Shown piece by piece: positions 1-9,301 of a stretch of DNA of 64,000 nucleotides (its first letter is position 1; each line of letters starts with the position of its first letter). Position numbers and translations under genes: made by a program. Below the pieces are notes generated by a model. That model saw nothing but the letters and a program-made list of their open reading frames with translations, was not told the DNA's origin and searched no databases. The DNA comes from Halolamina litorea (lineage in GTDB: Archaea > Halobacteriota > Halobacteria > Halobacteriales > Haloferacaceae). The stretch covers positions 806,001-870,000 of the forward strand of contig NZ_JANHGR010000001.1 of the NCBI RefSeq assembly GCF_026616205.1, given 5' to 3'.

Positions 1-1
1 C

Positions 2-382
2 ACGACGCTCTCGCCGCTCCTCGATGCGCTCCGGGAGGCCGGCAACGACCTCTTTGAGACCACCCCCGAGGAACACGACGACGCCATGACCACGGTCCAA
101 GCAAAGAGCCACGCCGCCGTGCTCGCGTGGGCGCTGGCCGGCGACGACGTGCGCGAGGAGTTCCACACGCCAGTCTCGGCGGGCCTCTCGGACCTCGCAG
201 GGACCGTTACCGAGGGCGAAGCGCGGGTCTACGCCGACGTGCAGGAGGCCTTCGGCGGCGCCGACGCCGTCGCCGAGGCGGCCCGGGAACTCGCCGACGC
301 CGACCACGAGGCGTTCGCCGCCCTGTACGAACGGGCCGCCGAGCGCGCCGGGTCGACGCCGACGACGGAGGGTGAGCGATGA
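2..382 (+). CDS. tyrA: Prephenate dehydrogenase, C-terminal part (5' end outside window)
   Basis: The reading frame is open from base 2, so only the last 126 residues are present. The segment with TTPEEHD followed by VQAKSHAAVLAWALA matches the helical dimerisation region of TyrA, where a TPEEHD motif precedes helices carrying a conserved His. Family knowledge: TyrA oxidatively decarboxylates prephenate to 4-hydroxyphenylpyruvate for tyrosine synthesis. The Rossmann domain lies upstream of the window, so the call rests on the C-terminal part only. An ATG at 86 falls inside this domain and is unlikely to be the true start. The stop overlaps the next start by four bases (ATGA), which suggests translational coupling. 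Confidence 0.68.
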   Translation, partial: TTLSPLLDALREAGNDLFETTPEEHDDAMTTVQAKSHAAVLAWALAGDDVREEFHTPVSAGLSDLAGTVTEGEARVYADVQEAFGGADAVAEAARELADADHEAFAALYERAAERAGSTPTTEGER

Positions 383-1863
383 GCGTCGACCGCTCGCGGC
401 TCCGGGACACCGTCAACTACCTCCGGGAGGTCAGACCGATCGACCCCGCCGAGATACAGGAGTACTTCGACGAGGCACCCCACCCCGCGGTCGTCAAGCA
501 GGCGCTCCGGGACGAGGCGTTCGACCTCGACCTGATCGAGCGCGAGGACGGGACCTTCGTCCCCGCGAGCGACGCCCCCGTCTCACCGCCGGGCTGGGAG
601 CCCGAGGGACTGCCGAGCGAGTACGAGCGCGTCGTCGTCGACCGACTCGTCGACCGTTTCGGCCTTGACTGGGCGGACGGCCAGTCCGGCGACGACCTCC
701 GCGAGGCGGTGCGTCGGCTGAAGGCGGACTACTTCCACGGCAACCCCGTCGAGTACGACGAGACCGCGGCGCTGGGGTACGCGGTCTACCACCTGCCGGA
801 CTACTACGCCGCGATGGGCTACGTCCTCGACGACCTCGCGGAGAACAGCGACCTCCCGCGGAAACTTCGCGTGCTCGACGTGGGTGCCGGGACCGGTGGC
901 CCCGCGCTGGCGCTCTGTGACTACCTCGCCCGCGGCGCCGAGGGCGACGATGAGGGGCCGCCGCTGGTGGAGTACCACGCGATCGAACCCTCGCCCGCGG
1001 CGGATCTCTTGGAAGACCTCCTCGACGAGACCCCGCGAAACGTCCACACGACGATCCACCGGGAGACCGCGGAGGCGTTCGACCCCGAATCGCTCGGCGA
1101 GATCGACCTCCTCTCGTTTTGTAACGTCCTCTCCGAACTCAACGACCCCGAAGCGACCGCCGAGCGCTACCTCGACGCCGTCGCCGACGACGGCACGCTG
1201 CTCGGGATCGCGCCGGCGGACTTGGAGACGGCGACTGGCCTGCGCGGGGTCGAACGCGCGCTCGCCAAACCGGACTCCGGGCCGTCGGTCTACTCGCCGA
1301 CGCTCCGACTGTGGCCCGGCGAGGCGCCGTCGGACCGTGGCTGGTCCTTCGACGTGCGCCCCGAGGTCGAGGCGCCGCGGATGCAGCGGCAGTTGGACGA
1401 GGGCGAGCGTGGCGAGCGCGGCAGCGAACGGGACGACCCGGGGACGTTCACCAAGACGACGGTGCAGTTCGCCTACACCCTCCTGCGGCCCGACGGGAAG
1501 CGCCGAACCCCCGTGGTCGCCTCGGCGGAGCGCCACGCGAAGGCCGCCGAGAGCGAGCGCCACGTCAGCAACCGGATCGACCTGCTGACGGTGAAGCTCA
1601 GTCCCGACCTGAGCCGGCAGGGCGAACGCCAACGCGAGTACGGCGCCGACCCGAACCCGCTGTTCAAGATCGGCGACGGGAGCGAGCAGGTCGAACACTA
1701 CGCCGTGCTCACCCAGCACACCGAACTGAACCGCGCGCTCGGTGAGGCGGCGTACGGCGCGGTGCTCTCCATCGAGAACGCGCTGGCGCTGTGGAACGAC
1801 GACGAGGAAGCGTACAACCTCGTCGTCGACGGCGAGACGGTCGTGGACCTCGTTGTTCCCTGA
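379..1863 (+). CDS. Rsm22/METTL17-like SAM-dependent methyltransferase
   Basis: This 494-residue protein has an acidic N-terminal helical region of about 160 residues, then a Rossmann methyltransferase core. Motif I reads VLDVGAGTGGPALAL near residue 160, followed by an acidic strand end (HAIEPS) and the motif LLSFCNVLSEL. The overall plan resembles the small-ribosomal-subunit Rsm22/METTL17 family, which acts in ribosome assembly. Methylation activity is not certain for that family, so the substrate is unknown. The start overlaps the tyrA stop (ATGA), so the two are probably co-transcribed. A general methyltransferase is the alternative reading. Confidence 0.72.
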   Translation: MSVDRSRLRDTVNYLREVRPIDPAEIQEYFDEAPHPAVVKQALRDEAFDLDLIEREDGTFVPASDAPVSPPGWEPEGLPSEYERVVVDRLVDRFGLDWADGQSGDDLREAVRRLKADYFHGNPVEYDETAALGYAVYHLPDYYAAMGYVLDDLAENSDLPRKLRVLDVGAGTGGPALALCDYLARGAEGDDEGPPLVEYHAIEPSPAADLLEDLLDETPRNVHTTIHRETAEAFDPESLGEIDLLSFCNVLSELNDPEATAERYLDAVADDGTLLGIAPADLETATGLRGVERALAKPDSGPSVYSPTLRLWPGEAPSDRGWSFDVRPEVEAPRMQRQLDEGERGERGSERDDPGTFTKTTVQFAYTLLRPDGKRRTPVVASAERHAKAAESERHVSNRIDLLTVKLSPDLSRQGERQREYGADPNPLFKIGDGSEQVEHYAVLTQHTELNRALGEAAYGAVLSIENALALWNDDEEAYNLVVDGETVVDLVVP

Positions 1864-1936
1864 GACCGGTGGATGGGCCGCCATCCGAGAACGGCGGCCC
1901 ACACGCTGGGCTCGTGTGAACCCTGATTCACAGAAC

Positions 1937-1945
1937 GGTTAATGA
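1937..1945 (+). promoter_or_regulatory. TATA-like element for purA
   Basis: The sequence GGTTAATGA is centred about 27 bases before the purA GTG. That is the spacing expected for a leaderless haloarchaeal transcript. It stands out as AT-rich in a GC-rich spacer. Confidence 0.5.
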
Positions 1946-1967
1946 ACAGCCTGCCCACCGCTCTCCC

Positions 1968-3305
1968 GTGAACACGACGCTCGTCGGGTCGCAGTTCGGT
2001 GACGAAGGCAAAGGACGGATGACCGACGTATTCAGCGCGGCGGCGGACGCCGTCGTCCGCTTCCAAGGCGGCGACAACGCCGGCCACACGATCGATGTCG
2101 ACGGCGAGGAGTACTCGCTCCGACTCGTCCCCAGCGGCGTGGTACGGGGGAAGACGGGCGTGCTCGGTAACGGCTGCGTGGTGAACTTCGAGACGCTGTT
2201 CGACGAACTCGACCGTCTGCGGGAGCGCGGGCTCACTCCCGAGGTGTACGTCTCGGGCCGGGCGACCGTCGTCCTGCCCTACCACCGCGTGCTCGACGGG
2301 GCGGAGGAGCAGGCCCGGGAGGTGTCGGCGACGGCCGTGGGAACCACCGGGAACGGCATCGGCCCGGCGTACGAGGACGCGACCGGCCGTCGAGCGATCC
2401 GCGTCGCCGAACTGCTCGCCCCCGAGACGCTCCGAGAGCGACTGGAGCACGTCGTCCCGCAGAAGCGCGTGATCGCGGAGTCGCTCTACGGCGTCGACAC
2501 CGGCGAGGCGTTCGACGTCGACGCGCTGTTCGAGCAGTTCCGGGCGTACGGCGACCGGCTTGACCGCGAAGGAATGGTCGTCGACACCGGATCGTTCCTC
2601 GCAGACCACGACGGCAACGTGGTGTTCGAGAGCGCACAAGGCACCCACCTCGACCTCGACCACGGGAGCTACCCGTTCGTGACGTCCTCGAACCCGACCG
2701 CCGGCGGCGCCGTCGTCGGGACGGGCGTTCCACCGGAGACGGTCGCGGACGGCGAGACTGTCGGCGTGGTCAAGGCGTACCTCTCCCGGGTCGGCGCCGG
2801 CCCGATGCCGACCGAGTTCGAAGGTGAGACGGCGACGACGCTCCGGGAGGCCGCCGGCGAGTTCGGCACCGTCACGGGCCGACCACGTCGCGTCGGCTGG
2901 CTTGACCTGCCGATGCTCCGGCACGCGACCCAAGTCAACGGCTACACCGGCATCACGCTGGGCCACCTCGACGCGCTGGCTACGCTCGACGAACTCGAGG
3001 TGTGTACTGCGTACGAACTCGACGGCGAACGGATCGAGACGCCGCCGCACTCGGCCGACCAGTGGGAGCGGTGTGTCCCACAGTACGAGCACTTCGACTC
3101 GTGGGACGAGCAGGACTGGCAGTCGGTGGCCGACCGCGGGTACGAGGCCCTCCCCGAGAACGCGAGAGCCTACGTCGAGTTCGTGAGCGAGGATCTCGGC
3201 GTCCCGGTCTACGCGCTCGGCGTCGGGCCGGGCCGGGCGGCGACCATCGTGCGGGAGAACCCGGTAATCGAGGCGGACACGGGGGCCCAGCGACCGAAAC
3301 GATGA
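1968..3305 (+). CDS. purA: Adenylosuccinate synthase
   Basis: PurA condenses IMP and aspartate using GTP, the first committed step from IMP to AMP. The N-terminus carries the P-loop variant GSQFGDEGKGR, followed by GGDNAGHT, the IMP/GTP-binding segment. Later motifs include GTTGNGIGPAYED, SAQGTHLDLDHGSYPFVTSSN and VTGRPRRVGWLDL. At 445 residues the length fits the family. I chose the GTG at 1968 because the catalytic GDEGKG motif begins about 11 residues in, and because a TATA-like box sits at the right distance. The gene stands alone, with 52 bases before the next gene on the same strand. Confidence 0.96.
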   Translation: MNTTLVGSQFGDEGKGRMTDVFSAAADAVVRFQGGDNAGHTIDVDGEEYSLRLVPSGVVRGKTGVLGNGCVVNFETLFDELDRLRERGLTPEVYVSGRATVVLPYHRVLDGAEEQAREVSATAVGTTGNGIGPAYEDATGRRAIRVAELLAPETLRERLEHVVPQKRVIAESLYGVDTGEAFDVDALFEQFRAYGDRLDREGMVVDTGSFLADHDGNVVFESAQGTHLDLDHGSYPFVTSSNPTAGGAVVGTGVPPETVADGETVGVVKAYLSRVGAGPMPTEFEGETATTLREAAGEFGTVTGRPRRVGWLDLPMLRHATQVNGYTGITLGHLDALATLDELEVCTAYELDGERIETPPHSADQWERCVPQYEHFDSWDEQDWQSVADRGYEALPENARAYVEFVSEDLGVPVYALGVGPGRAATIVRENPVIEADTGAQRPKR

Positions 3306-3357
3306 GCGTCGACGGCGTCGAAGGGCCGATCGGACGAACGACCATGGAGCCACGACG

Positions 3358-4266
3358 ATGAGCGACGAAGGGTTCGACCGCGGGACCGCGCTGTCGCTGC
3401 TGGCCGACGAGAGCCGTGTCCGGATCATCGAGGAACTCGGCGACGCGACCGTCTCCCCGGACACCGGCATCCCCTCCGTCCCCTACGCGGACCTGAAGTC
3501 CCGCGTGGGCATCCGTGACTCCGGCCGCTTCAACTACCACCTGACGAAGCTACTGGGCAACTACGTCGCGAAGGGCGAGGCGGGCTACCGGCTCCGGTGG
3601 CCCGGGATGGTCCTCTACCGTGCGCTCGTCGCCGGCCTGCTCACCGGCGAGGCCGACCGCTCCATCGACCCGGCCCCGGTCGGCGTCGACTGCTACCGCT
3701 GTGGCGAACCCGTCGAGGGGCACCTCTACGAGACGCTGTTCCGGGTGCGCTGTTCGGCCTGCGAGGCGAACTACGCGGACATCTACGTCCCGCCTCGCGG
3801 GCTCGTCGGGAAGGACCCCGAGGCGATGCTCGAGACGGTCCACCGCCGAAGCCGGACCGTCCTCGACGCCATGAGTTCGGGCCAGTGCCCGTGGTGTGCC
3901 GCCGAGGTAGCCGTCGAGATCCGGGATGGCGACGGGTCACTTCCATCGCTGCACGACACCCGGGATCTCGAAGCCTACGCCGTCTTCCGGTGTACGAACT
4001 GCACCGGGTTCAACTACACCCCTGTCTCACAGGTGCTGCTCTATCACCCGGCGGCCATCGCGTTCTACCACGAGCACGGCCGGGACCTGACGGCGGTGCC
4101 GAAGTGGGAGCTCCGGTGGGCGGTCACCGACGAGACGACCGAGGTGCTCGGCAGGGACCCGTGGCGGTTCCGGGTTCGCGTGCCGCTCCCAGGAGAGACA
4201 CTCGTCGCGGTGATCGACCAGCACCTCGACGTGGTCGAGAGTCGGATCGAAGAGGCCGAGGGGTAA
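3358..4266 (+). CDS. Winged-helix regulator with two zinc-ribbon-like modules (DUF7351-like)
   Basis: This 302-residue protein starts with an ArsR-like winged helix at about residues 8-80. The run LLADESRVRIIEELG and the segment SGRFNYHLTKL are typical of haloarchaeal HTH proteins. After it come two pairs of CxxC knuckles: CYRC with CSAC, and CPWC with CTNC. Each pair could bind one zinc. The architecture matches a haloarchaeal regulator family that I recall as DUF7347/DUF7351. DNA target and ligand are unknown. It follows purA by 52 bases on the same strand and may be co-transcribed. The C-terminal part has no motif I recognise. Confidence 0.78.
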   Translation: MSDEGFDRGTALSLLADESRVRIIEELGDATVSPDTGIPSVPYADLKSRVGIRDSGRFNYHLTKLLGNYVAKGEAGYRLRWPGMVLYRALVAGLLTGEADRSIDPAPVGVDCYRCGEPVEGHLYETLFRVRCSACEANYADIYVPPRGLVGKDPEAMLETVHRRSRTVLDAMSSGQCPWCAAEVAVEIRDGDGSLPSLHDTRDLEAYAVFRCTNCTGFNYTPVSQVLLYHPAAIAFYHEHGRDLTAVPKWELRWAVTDETTEVLGRDPWRFRVRVPLPGETLVAVIDQHLDVVESRIEEAEG

Positions 4267-4290
4267 TCAGGCGGCCGGGAGAACGAGCGA

Positions 4291-4845
4291 CTACTCCAGT
4301 TCCGGCGTTTTCTCCCCGGCCGGCACCACCACTTCGAGCCAGTTCTCCTCGGGCGGCAACGGACAGGAGAACGTCTCGCTGAACGCACAGAACGGCGAGT
4401 ACGCGAGGTTGAAGTCGAGCGTGACGGTGTCGCCCGTCTCGAGTTCACCCTCCGGTTCGAACTCCATGTAGCGCCCCCCGTGGTAGGTCTGCTGGCCCGT
4501 CGTCTTGTCCCGGAACGGCACGAACAGGGTGTCCTCCTCGCTGTTCTCCTGCCGGTAGGCGTGGAGCTCACAGTCCTCGCCGCGGAGTTCGAAGGCGAAC
4601 GTGGCGACGCGGAGGTACCGCACCGGCGGCCCGTTGGTCGTCTCCATCTCGACGGGTTCGGGTTCGTCGTGGACCTCGGCCACGGCGGCGACCCGGAAGT
4701 CCTCGTTCGGCTCGAAGTAGTCGAGCCCCTCGAACCCGTCGCGGTGTTCAGGCGGGACCGGCGACTGTGGGTGTTCGGCGAAGAAGCGGTCCTTCTCCTC
4801 GCGGTTGGCGCGGAGTTGCTGCTCCCAATCGGTGGTTTCGCTCAT
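4291..4845 (-). CDS. DUF1684 family protein
   Basis: This 184-residue soluble acidic protein has the hallmarks of the DUF1684 family. These are an N-terminal helix with WEQQLRANREEKDRFF, a beta-rich core with FVPFRDKTTGQQTYHGGRYM, and a C-terminal LDFNLAYSPFCAFSETFSCPLPP segment. The biochemical role of the family is not established to my knowledge. I chose the ATG at 4845 because upstream in-frame sequence is low-complexity and unlike the family. The gene converges with the regulator before it (24 bases between stops) and diverges from the amidohydrolase after it. Confidence 0.85.
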   Translation of the reverse strand: MSETTDWEQQLRANREEKDRFFAEHPQSPVPPEHRDGFEGLDYFEPNEDFRVAAVAEVHDEPEPVEMETTNGPPVRYLRVATFAFELRGEDCELHAYRQENSEEDTLFVPFRDKTTGQQTYHGGRYMEFEPEGELETGDTVTLDFNLAYSPFCAFSETFSCPLPPEENWLEVVVPAGEKTPELE

Positions 4846-4982
4846 GGGCGTGGTTGGGCCCGGGAAGCCATGAGTCCGGCGTTCCTCACGGTGACCCGTG
4901 ACCTGCGGCGCTCCCCAGCGTCGACGCCCGTGGGCTGCCGCGAAGCCAACCCCTAACACGTGGGGTTCGCTACCACGGATCG

Positions 4983-6197
4983 ATGAAGGTCATCGACTGC
5001 GGCACGCTGGTAGACGGCACCGGGAAGAAACCGCTCGAGGACGCACGTATTCTCGTGGAAGACGGCCGCGTCGTCGAAGTCGGCCCCGCCGAATCCGTCG
5101 ACGCGCCCGAGGACGCCGAGCACGTCGACCACTCCGGGGAGACGGTGATCCCGGGACTGATCGACGCCCACCTGCACCTCAAGGGAACGCGCTCGATGGA
5201 GCCGTTCGACTGGATCCGGGAGTCGAGCGAACTCAACACCGCGCGGGCCAGCGCCGACGCGCGGACGCTGCTGGAGGCGGGCTTCACCGCAATCCGTGAC
5301 GTCGGGAGCGAGGCCGGAATCCCGCTGCGCAACGCCATCGACGAGGGGACCCTCCCCGGGCCGCGCATCTTCACCAGCGGCCAGAGTTTCTCCCAGACCG
5401 CCGGCCACGGCGACGCCCACTACCTCCCCTACGAGTGGGCGACCAGCGAGGCCGCCGGCGGCGACGGCATCGTCGACGGCGCCGACGAGTGTCGGAAGGG
5501 CGTCCGCCGGCGCATCCGTGAGGGCGCGGACCTCATCAAGATCATGACGACCGGCGGCGTGCTCAGCGAGAAGGACGCCCCCGACCAGAGCCAGTTCACC
5601 GACGCCGAGATCCGGGCGTTCACCGAGGAGGCCCACCGCGTCGGCATCCCCGTGGCCTCCCACGCGCAGGGCGCGCCGGGGATCAAGTCCGCACTGGAGA
5701 ACGGCGTGGACACGATCGAACACGGCTTCTACATCGATCAGGAGTGTATCGATCTCTTCGAGGAGACCGGCGGGATATTCGTGCCGACGCTGGCCATCGT
5801 CTACCGGCTCGTCGAACACGGGGCGGAGCACGGCGTCCCCGACTACGGCCTGCGGAAGGCCCGCGAGGCCCACGAGGCCCACGTCGAGTCGACCAAGCGC
5901 GCCTACGAGGCCGGCGTTCCGGTCGCCCTCGGGACCGACTTCCTCGGGCCCGAACTCGTCCCGCACGGCAAGAACGCGATGGAGGCCGAACTGTTCGTCG
6001 AGGAGGTCGGCATGAGCGAACACGAGGCCATCGTCGCCGGCACGGGGACCGCCGCCGAAACGGTCGCTGCCGACGACATCGGCACGCTCACGGTCGGCAA
6101 CCACGCCGACATCGTCGCGTTCGAGGACTCGCCACTCGACGATATCTCGAACCTCTACGAGCCCGACGCGGTGTACAAGGGCGGCGAGACGGTCTGA
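4983..6197 (+). CDS. Metal-dependent amidohydrolase (Xaa-Pro dipeptidase/imidazolonepropionase-like)
   Basis: This 404-residue protein is an amidohydrolase-superfamily TIM barrel. Visible ligands are HLHLK after the first strand, the Lys in LIKIMTTGGV (a candidate carboxylated bridging residue), the His in ASHAQG, the His in TIEHGF and the Asp in LGTDFLG. The N- and C-terminal parts form the usual small beta domain, including GNHADIVAF near the end. Related enzymes hydrolyse Xaa-Pro or Xaa-Arg/Lys dipeptides or cyclic amides. Sequence alone does not fix the substrate. It is cytoplasmic, with no signal peptide, and convergent with the exporter gene that follows. Confidence 0.87.
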   Translation: MKVIDCGTLVDGTGKKPLEDARILVEDGRVVEVGPAESVDAPEDAEHVDHSGETVIPGLIDAHLHLKGTRSMEPFDWIRESSELNTARASADARTLLEAGFTAIRDVGSEAGIPLRNAIDEGTLPGPRIFTSGQSFSQTAGHGDAHYLPYEWATSEAAGGDGIVDGADECRKGVRRRIREGADLIKIMTTGGVLSEKDAPDQSQFTDAEIRAFTEEAHRVGIPVASHAQGAPGIKSALENGVDTIEHGFYIDQECIDLFEETGGIFVPTLAIVYRLVEHGAEHGVPDYGLRKAREAHEAHVESTKRAYEAGVPVALGTDFLGPELVPHGKNAMEAELFVEEVGMSEHEAIVAGTGTAAETVAADDIGTLTVGNHADIVAFEDSPLDDISNLYEPDAVYKGGETV

Positions 6198-6203
6198 GCG
6201 AGG

Positions 6204-7118
6204 CTATCGGAGCCGATCCACTTCTTTCGCGATCTCTCGACGCTTCAGCAGCGAGAACCCGGAGATGATGAGCAGGAAGCCGGCGACCGTCGCCAGCGTG
6301 ACCACCTCGTCGAGCACCAGCCAGCCCGACAGCGCCGCGAATATCGGCGCGACGTAGGAGACGAGGTTGATCTCGATGGGACCCAACCGGTCCAGCAGTT
6401 CGAAGTAGATCAGGAAGCCGAGCGCGCTCGCGAGGATCGAGAGGTAGAGCAGGCTGAGGACGATCCCGGGCGTGAGTTCGAGCGACGTCGGCGACTCACC
6501 GAGCCCGAGGCTGAGCGCGTGCATCAGCAGCGCGCCGAGCAGCATCGACCAGCCCTCCATCGACTCGATGGCGAGGTCGCTGTCGAGCCGGCGCGTGAGC
6601 ACGCTGCCGAGCGCGAACGACGCCGCGGCGGCGACGATGAGCAGCTTCGCACCCATCCCGCCCGACAGCAGCGCGTTCGGGTCAGGGTTCGTGAGGACAA
6701 CCGCGCCGACGAGACCGAGCAGCAGGCCGAACAGCCCGATCGCTTCGAGCCGTTCCTCGGGGACGAACACGCGAGCGAAGCCGGTCGTCAGCAGCGGGCT
6801 CAGACTCACCAACACGGCCGCCGAGCCGCTGGTGACGGCGTCGTCGGCCTCGCCGATGAACAGGAACGCGTGGTAGGCCGCGATCAACAGCACGGCGCCG
6901 ACGGCGACGGTCGCCCACTGGTCGCGCCCCCGCGGGAGCGGGTCGTCGAGTACCCACCAGGCGTAGCCGAGCATCAACACGCCGGCGATGTCGTAGCGAA
7001 CCGCCGCGAACAGCACCGGCGGGAAACCGGCGTCCAGCCCGGCCTTGATGGCCATGAACGCCGAGCCCCAGATCGCTGCAAGCAGCAGGAAGAGTCCGAG
7101 GTTCCGATAGCGAGACAC
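6204..7118 (-). CDS. EamA-family (DMT superfamily) transporter
   Basis: The protein has about ten hydrophobic segments in two homologous halves, as in EamA proteins. The first half begins LFLLLAAIWGSAFMAIKAGL and the second ends with LGFLIYFELLDRLGPIEINLVSYVAPIFAALSG split by loops. Such proteins export metabolites or amino acids by proton exchange, and the substrate is not predictable. I prefer the GTG at 7118, giving a start just before SRYRNLG and the first membrane segment (304 residues). An ATG at 7166 would add 16 polar residues and abut the stop of the CBS gene upstream. Co-transcription with that gene is likely. Confidence 0.85.
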   Translation of the reverse strand: MSRYRNLGLFLLLAAIWGSAFMAIKAGLDAGFPPVLFAAVRYDIAGVLMLGYAWWVLDDPLPRGRDQWATVAVGAVLLIAAYHAFLFIGEADDAVTSGSAAVLVSLSPLLTTGFARVFVPEERLEAIGLFGLLLGLVGAVVLTNPDPNALLSGGMGAKLLIVAAAASFALGSVLTRRLDSDLAIESMEGWSMLLGALLMHALSLGLGESPTSLELTPGIVLSLLYLSILASALGFLIYFELLDRLGPIEINLVSYVAPIFAALSGWLVLDEVVTLATVAGFLLIISGFSLLKRREIAKEVDRLR

Positions 7119-7166
7119 GAGACAACCGAGCGCGAGGGGGGGCTTAGGGGTACTGCTTTCGCCCAA

Positions 7167-7658
7167 TCAGGCCGCGCCCGCGGCGTCGCGTTCCGTCCGG
7201 AGACCGCGCAGCAGGTCCTGGCGGGTGATGATCCCCACCAGTTCCTCGCCGTCGAGCACGGGCAGGCGGTTGATGTCCCGTTCGGGGTCGGCGAGCAGGT
7301 CGAGCAACACGTCGATGCTCGCGTCCACGTCGACGGTCACGGGGTCGGGCGTCATCACCGAACTGATCGGGTCGTCGGCGTGGGCGGCGATATCCACGTC
7401 GTCGCCGGGCAGGTCGAACGCGTAGGTCAGCGTGTCGACGATGGGCGGGATACCGATCGGGATCCAGAGCACGCGGTCCTCGACCTCGAACAGGTCCACG
7501 AGGTCGCCCTCGGTGACGACGCCCGCGAGTCGGCCGTCCTCGTCGACGACCGGGAAGCCGCTGTAGGTCACGTCGGCCAGTTTGGCGAGCACTTCGCCGA
7601 CTTCGTCGTCGAGTGCGACGGTCTCCACGTCGGTCGTCATCACGTCTGCGGCGTTCAT
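7167..7658 (-). CDS. Two-CBS-domain protein
   Basis: This 163-residue protein consists of a tandem CBS pair. The first repeat starts AADVMTTDVETVALDDEV and includes SGFPVVDEDGRLAGVVTEGDL. The second starts ISSVMTPDPVTVDVDAS and ends LPVLDGEELVGIITRQDLL. CBS pairs bind adenine nucleotides and sense energy state. The protein has no fused effector, so its partner is unknown. I chose the ATG at 7658 because the alternative ATG ten residues upstream adds only polar sequence. The exporter gene follows directly on the same strand. Confidence 0.9.
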   Translation of the reverse strand: MNAADVMTTDVETVALDDEVGEVLAKLADVTYSGFPVVDEDGRLAGVVTEGDLVDLFEVEDRVLWIPIGIPPIVDTLTYAFDLPGDDVDIAAHADDPISSVMTPDPVTVDVDASIDVLLDLLADPERDINRLPVLDGEELVGIITRQDLLRGLRTERDAAGAA

Positions 7659-7756
7659 ACGTGAGCTATCGGGCGGGGGATACGTCAACGTTGCTGCCGG
7701 ACTGGGAGGCGGCGACGGCCAGCCGCCGATGTGTGCAAAAAGGACCGCGGGCGCCG

Positions 7757-9301
7757 CTACTCGTGCAGGTGGCAGGCGATCACGGTGTCGTCGCGGCCGG
7801 GCGTCGCGTCGGGTTCGGTCGTCTCACAGACCGTCTCGAAGCGCTCCCGGAGCGTCTCGGCGGCACCGTCGAGGTCCCCGCCAGCGGCCGCTTCGAGCGC
7901 CTCGTCGACGACCGCCGCGTTCTCGCCGTCGAGTCCCGGGACCTCCTGTTCGCGGTAGTCTGCCGGCCCGACCTCCCGCACGGCTTCCGGGTCGAGGTCG
8001 CCGCCTTCGACCGCCTCGCGGAGGTTCATCACCGCACGGAACGCCGCCTGCTCGATCTCGACGTCCTCGGGCGGGATCACCTTCGGACAGCGGGTTCGGA
8101 ACCGACAGCCCGAGGGGGGGTTCCGCGGCGACGGCACGTCGCCCGAAAGCGTCGCCACCCGGCGACCCTGCTCGCTCACCTCCGCACGCGGGACGCTCGC
8201 GAGCAGCGCCTCGGTGTAGGGGTGATCGGGGTTCTCGAATATCTCGTCGGTCGGCCCGAGTTCGGCGATCCGGCCGAGGTACATCACCGCCACCCGGTCA
8301 CAGATGTGCCGGACGACGCTGAGGTCGTGGGCGATGAACAGGTACGTCAGGCCGAACTCGTCCTGCAGGTCGTCGAGGAGGTTCAGCACCTGTGCCTGCA
8401 CGCTCACGTCGAGCGCCGAGACCGGTTCGTCGAGGACGATGAAGTCCGGATCGAGCGCGAGCGCCCGGGCGATGCCCACACGCTGGCGCTGGCCGCCGGA
8501 GAACTCGTGGGGGTAGCGGTCGATCTGGTCGGCCGAGAGCCCAACCCGTTCGAGCAGTTCGCCCGCCCGGGCCCGGCGGACCGCCCCCTCGCTCCCCGTC
8601 ACGGTCACCTCGACCCGGAGTTCGTTCTCACCTTCCTCGACGGTCGCGCCGAGGAGGTCCTCGTGGACCCCGACGGTCGCTTCGGGGCCGTCCTCGCCCT
8701 GCCGGACCGTCACCGGCACGCGGGCGACGCCGTTCTCAGGGTCGACGACGCGGTCGATGTCGTCGGCCACGTCGACCTCGACCATCCGGTCGATCCCCTC
8801 GCCGACGGTGATCTCGGCGTCGGTGCCGACCGTCGGGTCGGACTCGGGGAGCCCGTGGATCCGCATCCCCTCGGCGACGACGGCGCCGACGGTCATCCGC
8901 GGGTCGAGACTGGAGAACGGGTCCTGGAAGACGATCTGAGCGCGCCGGCGGAACGCGGCCATCGACGTGTCGTCGAGGTCGAACACCTCCTCGCCGTCGA
9001 AGGCGACGGTGCCGCCGGTGGCCTCGCGCAGTCGGAGCAGCGTCTCGCCGGTCGTCGACTTCCCGCAGCCCGACTCGCCGACGAGTCCCAGCGTCTCGCC
9101 CTCCCGTACGTCGAAACTGATGCCGTCGACGGCTTTCACGCTGGTCGCCTCGCGGCCGAGCACGCGGTCGAGCAGGCCGCCGCCGTCCTCGTAGTACTTC
9201 CGGAGGTTCCGGACTTCGAGCAGCGGTTCGGCGCCGTTGGAGCGTGTTCGATCACTCGACGGGTGCGAGCCGTCGGCGCCGTCGGGGGCGGTCTCAGTCA
9301 T
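7757..9301 (-). CDS. dppF: Oligopeptide/dipeptide ABC transporter ATPase (OppF/DppF type) with a central insertion
   Basis: This is the second ATPase of the importer, 514 residues. The Walker [10 protein letters not shown] lies near residue 75-83, the Q-loop [15 protein letters not shown] near 124-138, the signature [14 protein letters not shown] near 268-281 and the Walker [12 protein letters not shown] near 288-298. The C-terminal OppF tail includes [10 protein letters not shown], with cysteines seen in this family. Normal members are about 320-350 residues. Here about 90 extra acidic residues (about 152-241) sit between the Q-loop and the signature. The start overlaps the end of the upstream dppD-like gene by eight bases. 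Confidence 0.92.
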   Translation of the reverse strand: MTETAPDGADGSHPSSDRTRSNGAEPLLEVRNLRKYYEDGGGLLDRVLGREATSVKAVDGISFDVREGETLGLVGESGCGKSTTGETLLRLREATGGTVAFDGEEVFDLDDTSMAAFRRRAQIVFQDPFSSLDPRMTVGAVVAEGMRIHGLPESDPTVGTDAEITVGEGIDRMVEVDVADDIDRVVDPENGVARVPVTVRQGEDGPEATVGVHEDLLGATVEEGENELRVEVTVTGSEGAVRRARAGELLERVGLSADQIDRYPHEFSGGQRQRVGIARALALDPDFIVLDEPVSALDVSVQAQVLNLLDDLQDEFGLTYLFIAHDLSVVRHICDRVAVMYLGRIAELGPTDEIFENPDHPYTEALLASVPRAEVSEQGRRVATLSGDVPSPRNPPSGCRFRTRCPKVIPPEDVEIEQAAFRAVMNLREAVEGGDLDPEAVREVGPADYREQEVPGLDGENAAVVDEALEAAAGGDLDGAAETLRERFETVCETTEPDATPGRDDTVIACHLHE

